A DNA stretch of 64,000 nucleotides, from NCBI RefSeq assembly GCF_001634365.1, contig NZ_CP014579.1, forward strand, positions 2,418,001-2,482,000. Direction: 5' to 3'. Both the position numbers and the translations under genes were made by a program. This DNA is from Paraburkholderia phytofirmans OLGA172. Its GTDB lineage: Bacteria; Pseudomonadota; Gammaproteobacteria; Burkholderiales; Burkholderiaceae. The notes under the pieces were generated by a model that worked only from the letters and a program-made list of their open reading frames with translations, was not told where the DNA came from and did not search any database. Shown here in pieces: positions 42,606 to 50,493 of the stretch (position 1 is its first letter; each line of letters starts with the position of its first letter).

Positions 42606-43595
42606 TCAGGGGCGTTGCAACAAGGACTGGAAATGCGTGTACACGCGCTCGGCGTCGGGTTCCAGACCCGTGAAGATGCGCATCGCGTCGACCGCCTGAT
42701 ACACCGCCATGCCGCCGCCGCTCAGCGTGCGGCAGCCAAGCGCTTCGGCGGCCTGCAACAGCGCGGTGCGGATCGGGAAATAGACGATGTCCGACACCCA
42801 CAAACCGCTATGCAGCAATTCGACCGGCAAGGGCAAGCCCGGCAATTTCGCCATGCCGGTAGGCGTCGCGTGAATCAGGCCGTTAGCGGCGGCGAGCGAT
42901 TCGGCCAGCGAACTGCCGGCGCTGACCGTGGCGGCTGGGAAACGCTTCTGCAATTCCGCGGCGAGCGATGCGGCGCGCGCGGCGTCCACGTCGAATAGCG
43001 TGAGCGTTTGCGCGCCCATCGTCAGCGTGGCATGCGCGACCGCTGCGCCCGCGCCGCCCGCACCCAGTTGCACGACGCGCGCGAGCGAAACGTCCGGCAA
43101 GCCGCGTTGAAACGCGCGGGCGAAACCGGACCAGTCAGTGTTGTGGCCGATACGTTTGCCGTCCTTGAACAGAACCGTGTTGACCGCGCCGAGTGCGCGC
43201 GCGTCGTCCGAGAGCTCGTCGAGCAACGGAATCACGGCCTGTTTGCACGGGTACGTGATGTTCAGTCCGTTGTAGCCCATGCGTTCAGCAGCGACGAGCA
43301 AATCGGCGAGCGCTGCGGTATCGAGTTTCAACGCTTCCAGATCGATGCGCCGGTACACATAGTGCAATCCAAGCTTGCTGCCCTCTTCTTCATGCATCGC
43401 GGGAGTGAGCGATCCGCCGATGCCCGAACCGATCAGACCGACGAGAAACGATTGCGGGCTCGCCTGAGCGTTCGCTTGTGTGTTCGCTTGTGTGTTCGCT
43501 TGTGTGTTCGCTTGTGTGTTCGCTTGTGTGTTCGCTTGTGTGTTCGCTTGTGTGTTCGCTTGTGTGTTCGCTTGTGTGTTCGCTTGTGTGTTCAT
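42606..43595 (-). CDS. quinate/shikimate dehydrogenase with tandem-repeat N-terminus
   Basis: A 329-residue AroE/YdiB-family NAD(P)-dependent dehydrogenase. The substrate site is seen in [16 protein letters not shown] and [16 protein letters not shown] with the catalytic lysine, the nucleotide site in [14 protein letters not shown], and the ending [16 protein letters not shown] is typical. The first 40-odd residues are ten exact copies of Asn-Thr-Gln-Ala encoded by a 12-bp repeat, then a variant. The ATG overlaps the aroQ stop by four bases, so the repeats lie right after the start codon. In a catabolic cluster it should oxidise quinate or shikimate. Confidence 0.92.
   Translation of the reverse strand: MNTQANTQANTQANTQANTQANTQANTQANTQANTQANTQANAQASPQSFLVGLIGSGIGGSLTPAMHEEEGSKLGLHYVYRRIDLEALKLDTAALADLLVAAERMGYNGLNITYPCKQAVIPLLDELSDDARALGAVNTVLFKDGKRIGHNTDWSGFARAFQRGLPDVSLARVVQLGAGGAGAAVAHATLTMGAQTLTLFDVDAARAASLAAELQKRFPAATVSAGSSLAESLAAANGLIHATPTGMAKLPGLPLPVELLHSGLWVSDIVYFPIRTALLQAAEALGCRTLSGGGMAVYQAVDAMRIFTGLEPDAERVYTHFQSLLQRP
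43474..43593. repeat. 12-bp tandem repeat, ten copies, in coding sequence
   Basis: Ten perfect copies of GCTTGTGTGTTC (minus strand: Asn-Thr-Gln-Ala codons) lie at the 5' end of the dehydrogenase gene. The copies are identical at DNA level, and because 12 is a multiple of three, copy-number changes keep the reading frame. Confidence 0.97.
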
Positions 43596-44047
43596 TTAGC
43601 CGCCCTATTCTTAAGGATGACCGCCATCCGCTCCAGCGCCAGCACATAACCCTGCGTACCGCAACCGATGATGATCGCATCGGCCACCGCCGACACATAC
43701 GAGTGATGCCGGAACGCTTCGCGGCGATGCACGTTTGAAATATGCACTTCGATGACGGGTTTTTCGATCGCGGTGAGCGCGTCGGCAATCGCCACCGAGG
43801 TATGGGTGTAAGCCGCCGGATTGATCACGATGCCGTCGACCTTGGTACGCGCCGCATGCAGCCAGTCGATGAGTTGGTGTTCCGCATTCGACTGACAGAA
43901 GTCGACCGACAGATCCAGCCGGTCGCCCGCGTCACGGCAAAGTTGCGCGACGTCGTCGAGCGTTTCCGAGCCATAGATGGTCGGCTCACGCGTGCCGAGC
44001 AGGTTGAGATTCGGTCCGTTAAGGACCAGCACTGACGCAAAACTCAT
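43592..44047 (-). CDS. aroQ: type II 3-dehydroquinate dehydratase
   Basis: A 151-residue type II dehydroquinase. It has the conserved [15 protein letters not shown] start with the catalytic tyrosine in [38 protein letters not shown] and [17 protein letters not shown] with the active histidine. It converts 3-dehydroquinate to 3-dehydroshikimate. Among catabolic genes it should serve quinate breakdown. AGGAG lies eight bases before the ATG at 44047. It is the first gene of the leftward qui operon and is coupled to the dehydrogenase gene by an ATGA overlap. Confidence 0.95.
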   Translation of the reverse strand: MSFASVLVLNGPNLNLLGTREPTIYGSETLDDVAQLCRDAGDRLDLSVDFCQSNAEHQLIDWLHAARTKVDGIVINPAAYTHTSVAIADALTAIEKPVIEVHISNVHRREAFRHHSYVSAVADAIIIGCGTQGYVLALERMAVILKNRAAK

Positions 44048-44163
44048 GACGGGCACTCCTGCAAAGTAAGGCATAAAGCGGGCCACGGCACACGCCGCGG
44101 CCCTACAACATAAGCACAGTGTGCGCGCATTGGCTGCATTCGTCATTCGGGGTTTCTACGAAT

Positions 44164-44260
44164 TTGTACCATCTAGTTAGTTTGTATAAACTGTCGGAAA
44201 ATTGCGTTATTGTTTGAGCTACATGCCCGCGTCCAGCTGAGCACAGGTAACTAGCTAGAC
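44164..44260. promoter_or_regulatory. divergent aroQ/quiC promoter region with paired CTAG-type sites
   Basis: The 319-bp gap between the divergent operons contains CTAGTTAG at 44173-44180 and, in inverted orientation, TAACTAGCTAG at 44248-44258. Both share TAACTAG and resemble half-sites used by TetR-type repressors. The first lies between a TTGTAC and a TATAAA (15 bp apart), which could be a plus-strand promoter for quiC. The adjacent TetR gene is the natural candidate to bind. Confidence 0.4.
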
Positions 44261-44366
44261 CATTTTTCGCATTGCAGCATGGCGGTCCGCAAGGCATGCG
44301 AACGCGGCACTGTAGCCGCCCGGCACCGTCCTAACCGCCGTTTCATTGTTTTTGCAGGAGCCGTTC

Positions 44367-46250
44367 ATGCAACGTTCGATTGCCACCGTATCGATCAGCG
44401 GGACCCTCGTCGAAAAGCTGGCCGCAATCCAGGCGGCGGGCTTCGAAGGCGTCGAAATCTTCGAGAACGACCTGCTGTATTTCGACGGCTCGCCCGCCGA
44501 CGTGCGGCGCATCGCCGAGGATCTCGGGTTGAAGATCATGCTGTTCCAGCCGTTCCGCGATTTCGACGGGGTGAGCCCGGAGCGCCTCGAACGCAATCTG
44601 GATCGGGCCAAGCGCAAGTTCGACGTGATGCACGAACTGGGTACGGATCGGATTCTGGTGTGCAGCAACGTCTCGCCCGACACCATCGGCGACGATTCGC
44701 TGATGACCGACCAGCTCGGCGCCCTCGCCCGCGCGGCCGAAGCGGCCGGCGTGATCGCCGGCTATGAGGCGCTCGCGTGGGGCAAGCACGTGAAAACCTA
44801 CCGCCACGCATGGAAGCTCGTCAACGCGGTGAATCATCCGAATCTCGGGCTCGTGCTCGACAGCTTTCATACGCTGTCGCTGAACGATACGGTGGACGCG
44901 ATCGCCGATATTCCCGGGGATCGCATCGCCTTCGTGCAAATCGCCGATGCGCCGAAGCTCGCCATGGACGTGCTCGAATGGAGCCGCCATTACCGCTGCT
45001 TCCCGGGTCAGGGCGATTTCGATCTGGCAGGCTTCACCGCACAGATCGTGAAAACCGGCTACGCAGGGCCGCTTTCGCTCGAAATATTCAACGATGGTTT
45101 TCGCGCCGCACCGACCACCATCACCGCGGCGGACGGCCATCGCTCGCTGCTGTTCCTCGAGGAACAGACCCGCGCGCTGCTCGAAGCCACTCGGCAGCCG
45201 GTCGGCGAGCTCTATCAATCGCCCGCCGCGCCGGCGCACGTCGGCTACCAGTTTCTCGAGTTCGCGGTCGATCACACCACCCGCGCGCACCTCGTCGACT
45301 GGCTCGGCAAGCTGCGCTTTCGCCAGGCCGGCCAGCATCGTTCGAAAGATGTGACGTTGTTCCAGCACGGCGCGGCGTCGATCGTGCTGAACGCCGAACC
45401 GGATTCATTCGCCAACGCTTTCTTCCAGCAGCATGGCTTGTCGCTGTGCGCGTCGGCGTTTCGCGTGGACAACGCCCATCAGGCGTTCGAGCGCGCCGCC
45501 GGATTCGGCTACGCGCCATTCTCCGGCCAGATCGGGCCGAACGAACGCGTGCTGCCCGCCGTGCAGGCACCCGACGGCAGCCTGAACTATTTCGTCGACG
45601 AGACACCGGACCAGCCCACCCTGTTCGAAGCCGATTTCGTTCTCACCGACGTCAACGGTCCGACTGAAGTGGGGCCGCTCACCCGCATCGACCACGTCTG
45701 CCTGTCCGTGCCGGCGCCTTCGCTGGATACGTGGGTACTGTTTCTGCGGACCGCGCTCGGCTTCCAGGCCGAGCCGGGCGTTCTGGTGCCCGACCCGTAC
45801 GGGCTGGTGCGCAGCCGCGCGCTGCGCAGTCGTGACGGTTCGGTGCGCATCGTACTGAACGCGTCGGTGGACCATCACACGGCGGTGGCCGAGGCCTTGC
45901 ACACCTACCACGGCTCGGGCCTGAATCACGTCGCATTCAGCACCGGCGACATTTTCAGCGCGATTCCCGAGTTCGTCGCCGACGGTTTGCCGGTGCTGCG
46001 CATCCCACGCAATTACTACGACGACCTCGCCGCCCGCTATGCACTGCCGGACGAAACGCTCGAGGCGCTGCGCGCGCACAACATCCTGTACGACCGGGAC
46101 GAGCGCGGTGGCGAGTTCTTCCACGCTTACACGGAACAACTGGATCAGCGCTTTTTCATGGAGATTGTCGAGCGGCGCGGCGGCTACGACGGCTATGGCG
46201 CGGCCAATGCGGCTGTGCGGCTCGCAGCGCAGGCCCAACGCCGGAAGTAG
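44367..46250 (+). CDS. quiC: 3-dehydroshikimate dehydratase, fused isomerase/HPPD-like type
   Basis: A 627-residue two-domain enzyme that converts 3-dehydroshikimate to protocatechuate. Residues 1-275 form an AP-endonuclease/sugar-isomerase TIM barrel (GFEGVEIFENDLLYFDG, VLDSFHTLSLND and LSLEIFND with metal ligands). Residues about 285-615 form a VOC fold like 4-hydroxyphenylpyruvate dioxygenase (EFAVDHTTRAHL, RIDHVCLSVP, GSGLNHVAFST). AGGAG lies six bases before the ATG at 44367. The gene is divergent from the aroQ operon and completes the route from quinate to protocatechuate. Confidence 0.92.
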   Translation: MQRSIATVSISGTLVEKLAAIQAAGFEGVEIFENDLLYFDGSPADVRRIAEDLGLKIMLFQPFRDFDGVSPERLERNLDRAKRKFDVMHELGTDRILVCSNVSPDTIGDDSLMTDQLGALARAAEAAGVIAGYEALAWGKHVKTYRHAWKLVNAVNHPNLGLVLDSFHTLSLNDTVDAIADIPGDRIAFVQIADAPKLAMDVLEWSRHYRCFPGQGDFDLAGFTAQIVKTGYAGPLSLEIFNDGFRAAPTTITAADGHRSLLFLEEQTRALLEATRQPVGELYQSPAAPAHVGYQFLEFAVDHTTRAHLVDWLGKLRFRQAGQHRSKDVTLFQHGAASIVLNAEPDSFANAFFQQHGLSLCASAFRVDNAHQAFERAAGFGYAPFSGQIGPNERVLPAVQAPDGSLNYFVDETPDQPTLFEADFVLTDVNGPTEVGPLTRIDHVCLSVPAPSLDTWVLFLRTALGFQAEPGVLVPDPYGLVRSRALRSRDGSVRIVLNASVDHHTAVAEALHTYHGSGLNHVAFSTGDIFSAIPEFVADGLPVLRIPRNYYDDLAARYALPDETLEALRAHNILYDRDERGGEFFHAYTEQLDQRFFMEIVERRGGYDGYGAANAAVRLAAQAQRRK

Positions 46251-46274
46251 GCGTTCGCGGCCTGCAACGGTGGA

Positions 46275-46414
46275 GGTGGCGGGTGGCGGGTGGCGGGTGG
46301 CGGGTGGCGGTTGCCGGTTGCCGGTTGCCGGTTGCCGGTTGCCGGTTGCCGGTTGCCGGTTGCCGGTTGCCGGTTGCCGGTTGCCGGTTGCCGGTTGCCG
46401 GTTGCCGGTTGCGG
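46275..46414. repeat. 7-bp tandem repeat array, 20 units
   Basis: Five copies of GGTGGCG are followed directly by 14 copies of GTTGCCG and one variant (GTTGCGG), in exact heptamer register. The array fills most of the gap after quiC. It is not translated by any convincing gene. The first part has closely spaced G-runs. Confidence 0.97.
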
Positions 46415-46594
46415 GCTCCAGTTTGCGACCTGCCGCCGACGGATTCAGGCGGATCGGGCACAGCCCATGCTTCAGGGGATGAGCGGGTGCGCCGCACCGA
46501 TATAATGGCGGCTGATCCGCAGCCCGGTGCCGTGCGCATTCTGCCCATGCGGGCGCCGCGCGAACCGTCGGCCGAATGAAACGCCAGGAGAGAT

Positions 46595-46927
46595 ATGAAG
46601 AAGTTTGCCGTAGTCCTGTCAGTTCCCCTGCTTCTCAGCGCTTGCGCGTACTTCCAGAAGAATCCGGATGCCGGCGAGCCCGTCACGGACACCACCACGC
46701 AGCGCTCGGTCAACGACGTGGTCGCCTGCCTGACTCAAGTGGCGACCAGCCATAACGCCGCGTTCAAATCGACCGGAATCCCGCAAGGCCAGATGCTCGA
46801 CTTCGGCGATTCGAATATCGTCAAGGTGCGCAGCGACAACGGCGCGACGACTTATCGCTTCTACGCGGGCAAGCGCCACGTGAACAATCTGTGGATTGAA
46901 TCGGCGAGCAAAACCTGCGCGCCGTAA
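46595..46927 (+). CDS. putative lipoprotein, 110 aa
   Basis: A short secreted protein with a lipoprotein signal peptide (MKKFAVVLSVPLLLSAC, lipobox LSAC with the cysteine at 17). A mature domain of about 90 residues contains two further cysteines. I recognise no function. AGGAGAGAT precedes the ATG. It stands alone between the heptamer array and the next small gene. Confidence 0.8.
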   Translation: MKKFAVVLSVPLLLSACAYFQKNPDAGEPVTDTTTQRSVNDVVACLTQVATSHNAAFKSTGIPQGQMLDFGDSNIVKVRSDNGATTYRFYAGKRHVNNLWIESASKTCAP

Positions 46928-47015
46928 GGTAAGCAAAAGGTAACAATCGGCCATGTGTAACGGTCGGTAACTTGTTCCGATGCAATCATAGTGTCACGGT
47001 GTTACATCACAATGT

Positions 47016-47036
47016 GTCTTAAGAATCGTTTAAGAC
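47016..47036. promoter_or_regulatory. inverted repeat upstream of the 84-aa gene
   Basis: GTCTTAA, seven bases, TTAAGAC lies about 50 bp before the start at 47084. Upstream of it GGTAAC-like words recur (46926-46975). It may be an operator, or a weak terminator for the lipoprotein gene. Confidence 0.3.
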
Positions 47037-47083
47037 TTCATCCGCATCATCCACCCGACACTATTCCGCACAAGGTGCGCTCC

Positions 47084-47338
47084 ATGAACCAGCCCGACCC
47101 CAATACGAATGACACGCCGGCGAAGCGACCCACGATTCTGCGCCGCCTGCTGAGCCACCACGAACTGGCGACGCTGCTGCTGTTGCTGCACGCGCCGATC
47201 GACGCATCCGCGAAACCCGAGATTCCGCAGCTTCACGAAGCCGGTTTGATCGAAACGATCTGCGGCGGCGCAGGTGACTCGCATATCCGTCTTACGCCTG
47301 AAGGCAACGCAGTGTTGCGCGGACTGGGCGTGAAATAA
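47084..47338 (+). CDS. hypothetical protein, 84 aa
   Basis: A small soluble protein with a helical middle (LRRLLSHHELATLLLLLHAP) and a short C-terminal segment ending with RLTPEGNAVLRGLGVK, which resembles the wing of small winged-helix proteins. AAGGTG lies before the ATG at 47084; the frame is open further upstream but without a better start. The function is unknown. Confidence 0.65.
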   Translation: MNQPDPNTNDTPAKRPTILRRLLSHHELATLLLLLHAPIDASAKPEIPQLHEAGLIETICGGAGDSHIRLTPEGNAVLRGLGVK

Positions 47339-47357
47339 GGCACCCATTACATTTTCA

Positions 47358-47687
47358 TTACGCCTGCCATACACCGTATCCCGCCTCTCGCAGTCCAATC
47401 GCCAATTCCACTTCCATATCCTGTGCACCGCGGTAAGGCATTGGATTGAATACTTCATACAATTCGGGCAAGAGGCGCAGGCCATAATCGCGCACATAGC
47501 GATTTGCCTGAATCCCAGCCTTGTGCCGGTCGAATCTCAGATCCGGGTCCAGTCCCGTCATTCCCACGTAGACGCACGGCTTGTCGAACCGGTAATCCGG
47601 ATTCGCGCGGCGAAAGCGCGCCTCGTTCCAGACGGTATCGTCCAGCGCGACGACGTAGACGTAGTAATGATGCTTGCGACGAACCAT
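47358..47687 (-). CDS. GIY-YIG-like single-domain protein
   Basis: A 109-residue protein whose start HYYVYVVALDD and later CVYVGMTGLDPDLRFDRHK fit the GIY and YIG strands and the catalytic arginine of GIY-YIG nucleases. The late MEVELAIGLREAGYGV could supply the metal-binding glutamate. Such small proteins may be DNA-repair or restriction-type nucleases, but the function here is unknown. It converges with the 84-aa gene and follows the AraC regulator gene by 12 bp on the same strand. Confidence 0.6.
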   Translation of the reverse strand: MVRRKHHYYVYVVALDDTVWNEARFRRANPDYRFDKPCVYVGMTGLDPDLRFDRHKAGIQANRYVRDYGLRLLPELYEVFNPMPYRGAQDMEVELAIGLREAGYGVWQA

Positions 47688-47699
47688 GTATGCGGCGGC

Positions 47700-48470
47700 T
47701 CAACTTCGCGAGGTTCCGTGCAGCAGCATCCGGTACTCGGTCGGCGTGATGCCGACGGTCGCCTTGAATTGGCGCGTGAAGGCGCTGTGGTCGGTGTAGC
47801 CGCAGAGCGCGGCGACGTCGGTAACCTTGTCGTGCGAAACCAGCAGCGCGGTAGCGGCGTCAAGGCGCGTTTTCAGCAATACCTGGCGCGGCGTCAAATG
47901 AAACACTTTGTGAAAGTAGCGCTCCAGTTGCGCCACCGACATATCCGCCATGGCAGCAAGCTGTTTCAGATTTAACGGCTGCACGTAGTTTTCCTGAATG
48001 GACTGCACCACGGTGGCCAGCCGGCTGTAAGCGGGATGACTGCTTTCGTCCGCTTTCAGATCGCGGGAGATGCCGGCGAGGCCGACTACCTTCCCCGCCG
48101 GATCGCGCAACGGCTGCTTGCAGGTCAGGCACCAACCCGGCTGGCGGCCGGGATACAGGTGCAGTTCCAGCTGATCGATCATCTGGCTGCCGACGTTGAT
48201 GATCGCTTTGTCCTGTGCGGTGTAGATGCGGCCGAAGCGGCGCGGGAAGACGTCCTCGGCGGTCTTGCCGAGCAACGCTGCCTTTTCCTTGAAGCCACAG
48301 CGCGAAGCCAGCGTGCGATTGACCAGCGCATAGCGAGCGTGCGCGTCCTTGACGAAGAACACGACGTCCGGCATCGCATCGAACACCGGCTCGAGCAAAG
48401 TGAAATGCGACAGCATGCCGGACAGCGTTGCGTCGTCCGGTTCGAGCGGATGAGCCAGCGTGTTCATCAT
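47700..48470 (-). CDS. AraC-family regulator with PAS domain
   Basis: A 256-residue regulator. An N-terminal PAS-like domain (FDAMPDVVFFVKDAHARYALVN, then LGKTAEDVFP and GLAGISRDLK) is followed by a C-terminal AraC DNA-binding domain with two helix-turn-helices (LKQLAAMADMSVAQLERYF and VTDVAALCGYTDHSAFTRQFK). The start at 48470 is taken where the PAS domain begins. The open frame runs on upstream through the 11-bp repeats, so a repeat-containing longer form cannot be excluded. It is the likely regulator of the adjoining hydroxyproline genes. Confidence 0.88.
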   Translation of the reverse strand: MMNTLAHPLEPDDATLSGMLSHFTLLEPVFDAMPDVVFFVKDAHARYALVNRTLASRCGFKEKAALLGKTAEDVFPRRFGRIYTAQDKAIINVGSQMIDQLELHLYPGRQPGWCLTCKQPLRDPAGKVVGLAGISRDLKADESSHPAYSRLATVVQSIQENYVQPLNLKQLAAMADMSVAQLERYFHKVFHLTPRQVLLKTRLDAATALLVSHDKVTDVAALCGYTDHSAFTRQFKATVGITPTEYRMLLHGTSRS

Positions 48471-48490
48471 GCGGGTTCCGTGGTCGGTGC

Positions 48491-48633
48491 GGTTGTGCGT
48501 TGGTTGTGCGTTGGTTGTGCGTTGGTTGTGCGTTGGTTGTGCGTTGTTCGAGCGTTGTTCGAGCGTTGTTCGAGCGTTGTTCGAGCTTTGGTCGAGCTTT
48601 GGTCGAGCTTTGGTTGTGCGTTGGTCGAGCGTT
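48491..48633. repeat. 11-bp degenerate tandem repeat, about 13 units
   Basis: Units of GGTTGTGCGTT (five copies), GTTCGAGCGTT and the related GGTCGAGCTTT follow each other in an 11-base register just upstream of the AraC-type gene. The period equals about one DNA helical turn. The units fall into blocks of identical copies, a sign of recent slippage or unequal exchange. Beyond the array the rest of the 48471-48799 gap shows no gene. Confidence 0.93.
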
Positions 48634-48799
48634 GCCGGTGCGCTCGCCCGTACATGCGCCGGCGCGTTCGTTGTTGCATTTGCCAGTGCGTTCCTCATCC
48701 GCGCAGCTACGCGGTCGGGCGTTTGCGGGCGCTCGCTTGCGCTCGATTATATGACCACGCGGCTGGAGACGATATCCAGCGGCCGCATGGATGCCGGCG

Positions 48800-50095
48800 T
48801 CATTCAGCCTGCGGCGGCTCCGCACCCGCCGCCATCAACGTGCCGATTTGGGCCGGACCGAACGGTGGGCGCGGCGCTGCGGCTTGCCAGCCGAAATACA
48901 GCGCAGCCGCGGCGCCGCAGATTCGTCCCTGGCATGCGCCCATCCCGCAGCGGGTATGCAGCTTGGCCTCGCGCCAATCCGGATAGGCACGCACCTCGCC
49001 GAGGCTGACGTCTTCGCAACGGCAGAGCAGCGTGGCGTCGTCGGGTGGCGTGCGCGCGGCAGCCTGCAAGGCAAAGGCCGCATCGACGCGCCTCGCAAAA
49101 CGCCCCCAGCGGGCTCGTTGCGCATGCAATGCGGTGCGCCTTGCCGAGGTATGGCTTGCCGGGGCGCCGCTCGCGGAGAGCCCGGCGATCTCGCCTTCCA
49201 CGCCCGCCAGTTCCGCGCCGCCGACGCCCGTGCATTCGCCTGCTGCCAGCACGCGATCCACTGAGGTCCGCTGCTCTCTGTCGACGACGATCTCGCCCGC
49301 TTCGTTGATCGCACAGCCGAGCGCTTGCGCAAGTGTTATGTTCGGCACGAGTCCATAGCCGCACGCGATGCGGTCGCAATCAAGCGTTGACTCTCGCTGG
49401 CCGCGCAGGATCGTCACGCGTTCGACGCGGCCATCGCCATGAGCTTGCCGGACGATGCTGCCGGTCCAGTAACGCACGCCCGCGAAGCCGCGCGTCATGG
49501 TAACGGCTTGCCGCAACTTCGCCGGCTCGCCCAATAGTGCGATTCCGAAGCGGGCGACCTCGAGCGCCGACGCCTGCTCTACGACCGCCACCACCTGCGC
49601 CCCGGCAGCACGCGCGGTGGCGAGCGCGGCGATCAGCAGAGGACCGCTGCCTGCAATCACGATCCGTTCGCCGCGCACCGGCATGCCGCCTTTGATGAGT
49701 GCCTGCAGCGCGCCTGCACCGGTCACGCCGGGCAGCGTCCAGCCGGCGAATGGCAATAGCCGCTCGCGCGCGCCGGTTGCGAGGATCAATCGATCGTAGC
49801 TGATCGACACGCCACCGTGCTCAGCCGACTCGAGCAGCAACCCGCGCAGACCCAAAGGCGCGATCACCCGAGTCGACGCAAACAACGTGACATTGGTCCG
49901 CATGCATAAGGCTTCGAGCAGCGCGTGTAATTGAGCTTGCGGCGGATGGCCGGGACCTTGCCGCCAGATTTGACCACCGGCGCGCGGATTGTCGTCGAGC
50001 AGCGCGACCGTGGCGCCTTCGCGCGCCGCTGTCTGCGCGGCGTTCAACCCAGCCGGACCGGCGCCTACTACGACGATATCGAAGTGCTGCTTCAT
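48800..50095 (-). CDS. D-hydroxyproline dehydrogenase, NAD/FAD-type subunit
   Basis: A 431-residue flavoprotein of the opine oxidase/HcnB type. It has the FAD site VVGAGPAGLNAAQTAAREG, an inner dinucleotide site (IVIAGSGPLLIAALATARAAG), and a C-terminal BFD-like cysteine set (LCRCEDVSLGEV, then CGMGACQGRICG) for an iron-sulfur centre. The start at 50095 overlaps the stop of the ferredoxin-like subunit by four bases. With the two following entries it forms a three-subunit dehydrogenase. Proline racemase and lyase neighbours make D-hydroxyproline the likely substrate. Confidence 0.85.
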   Translation of the reverse strand: MKQHFDIVVVGAGPAGLNAAQTAAREGATVALLDDNPRAGGQIWRQGPGHPPQAQLHALLEALCMRTNVTLFASTRVIAPLGLRGLLLESAEHGGVSISYDRLILATGARERLLPFAGWTLPGVTGAGALQALIKGGMPVRGERIVIAGSGPLLIAALATARAAGAQVVAVVEQASALEVARFGIALLGEPAKLRQAVTMTRGFAGVRYWTGSIVRQAHGDGRVERVTILRGQRESTLDCDRIACGYGLVPNITLAQALGCAINEAGEIVVDREQRTSVDRVLAAGECTGVGGAELAGVEGEIAGLSASGAPASHTSARRTALHAQRARWGRFARRVDAAFALQAAARTPPDDATLLCRCEDVSLGEVRAYPDWREAKLHTRCGMGACQGRICGAAAALYFGWQAAAPRPPFGPAQIGTLMAAGAEPPQAE

Positions 50096-50493
50096 CGCGT
50101 GCCCGTGGTGGTAGTCCCGTTGGTCCCGTTGGATGCGTTGGCTGCGTTGGCTGCGTTGGCTGCGTTGGATGCGCTGGCTGCGCTGGCCACGTTGGCTGCG
50201 TTGGCCACGTTGGCCACGTTGGCCGTGGCCGTAGCGACAGTCGTGCAAACCACTTGCCCTTCGCGGCAAAGAGTCTGGCATGCCAACGCATGCGCCCGGC
50301 CATCGATCGTGGCGCGGCACTCCTGGCACACACCCATCCCGCACAGTGCTGCGCGCGCCTGGCCGCTGACCGACGTCCGTGTGCCGCCCGCGCCCGCCAT
50401 GACAAGCGCTGCGGCCACGGTCGTACCCCCTTCGACCGCGACGCTTCGACCGTCGATCGTCAACTGGAGGCGTGTTGCATTGGCGTTAGTCAT
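50092..50493 (-). CDS. (2Fe-2S)-binding small subunit of D-hydroxyproline dehydrogenase
   Basis: A 133-residue ferredoxin-like protein. The cluster cysteines lie in ALCGMGVCQECRATIDG and the following ALACQTLC. The last 45 residues are an Ala/Asn/Val/Ser repeat tail (ANVANAANVASAASAS and so on) encoded by a 9-bp-type DNA repeat. Most homologues end soon after the last cysteine, so the tail looks acquired. The gene overlaps both neighbours (4 and 8 bases), so the three subunits are translated together. Confidence 0.87.
   Translation of the reverse strand: MTNANATRLQLTIDGRSVAVEGGTTVAAALVMAGAGGTRTSVSGQARAALCGMGVCQECRATIDGRAHALACQTLCREGQVVCTTVATATANVANVANAANVASAASASNAANAANAANASNGTNGTTTTGTR
50128..50230. 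repeat. 9-bp-type repeat encoding an Ala/Asn tail
   Basis: Variants of TTGGCTGCG and TTGGCCACG recur in a nine-base register at the 3' end of the ferredoxin-like gene. In the minus-strand frame they encode three-residue units such as Ala-Asn-Ala and Ala-Asn-Val, keeping the frame open. Confidence 0.88.

Noticed and set aside
43474..43593. Possible CRISPR array
   Set aside because: The repeats are directly adjacent with no spacers, and they are in frame with a dehydrogenase gene.
46039..46482. Frames reading through the heptamer array as repeated peptides
   Set aside because: A seven-base unit keeps all frames open by chance. The upstream part overlaps quiC in another frame and there is no ribosome site.
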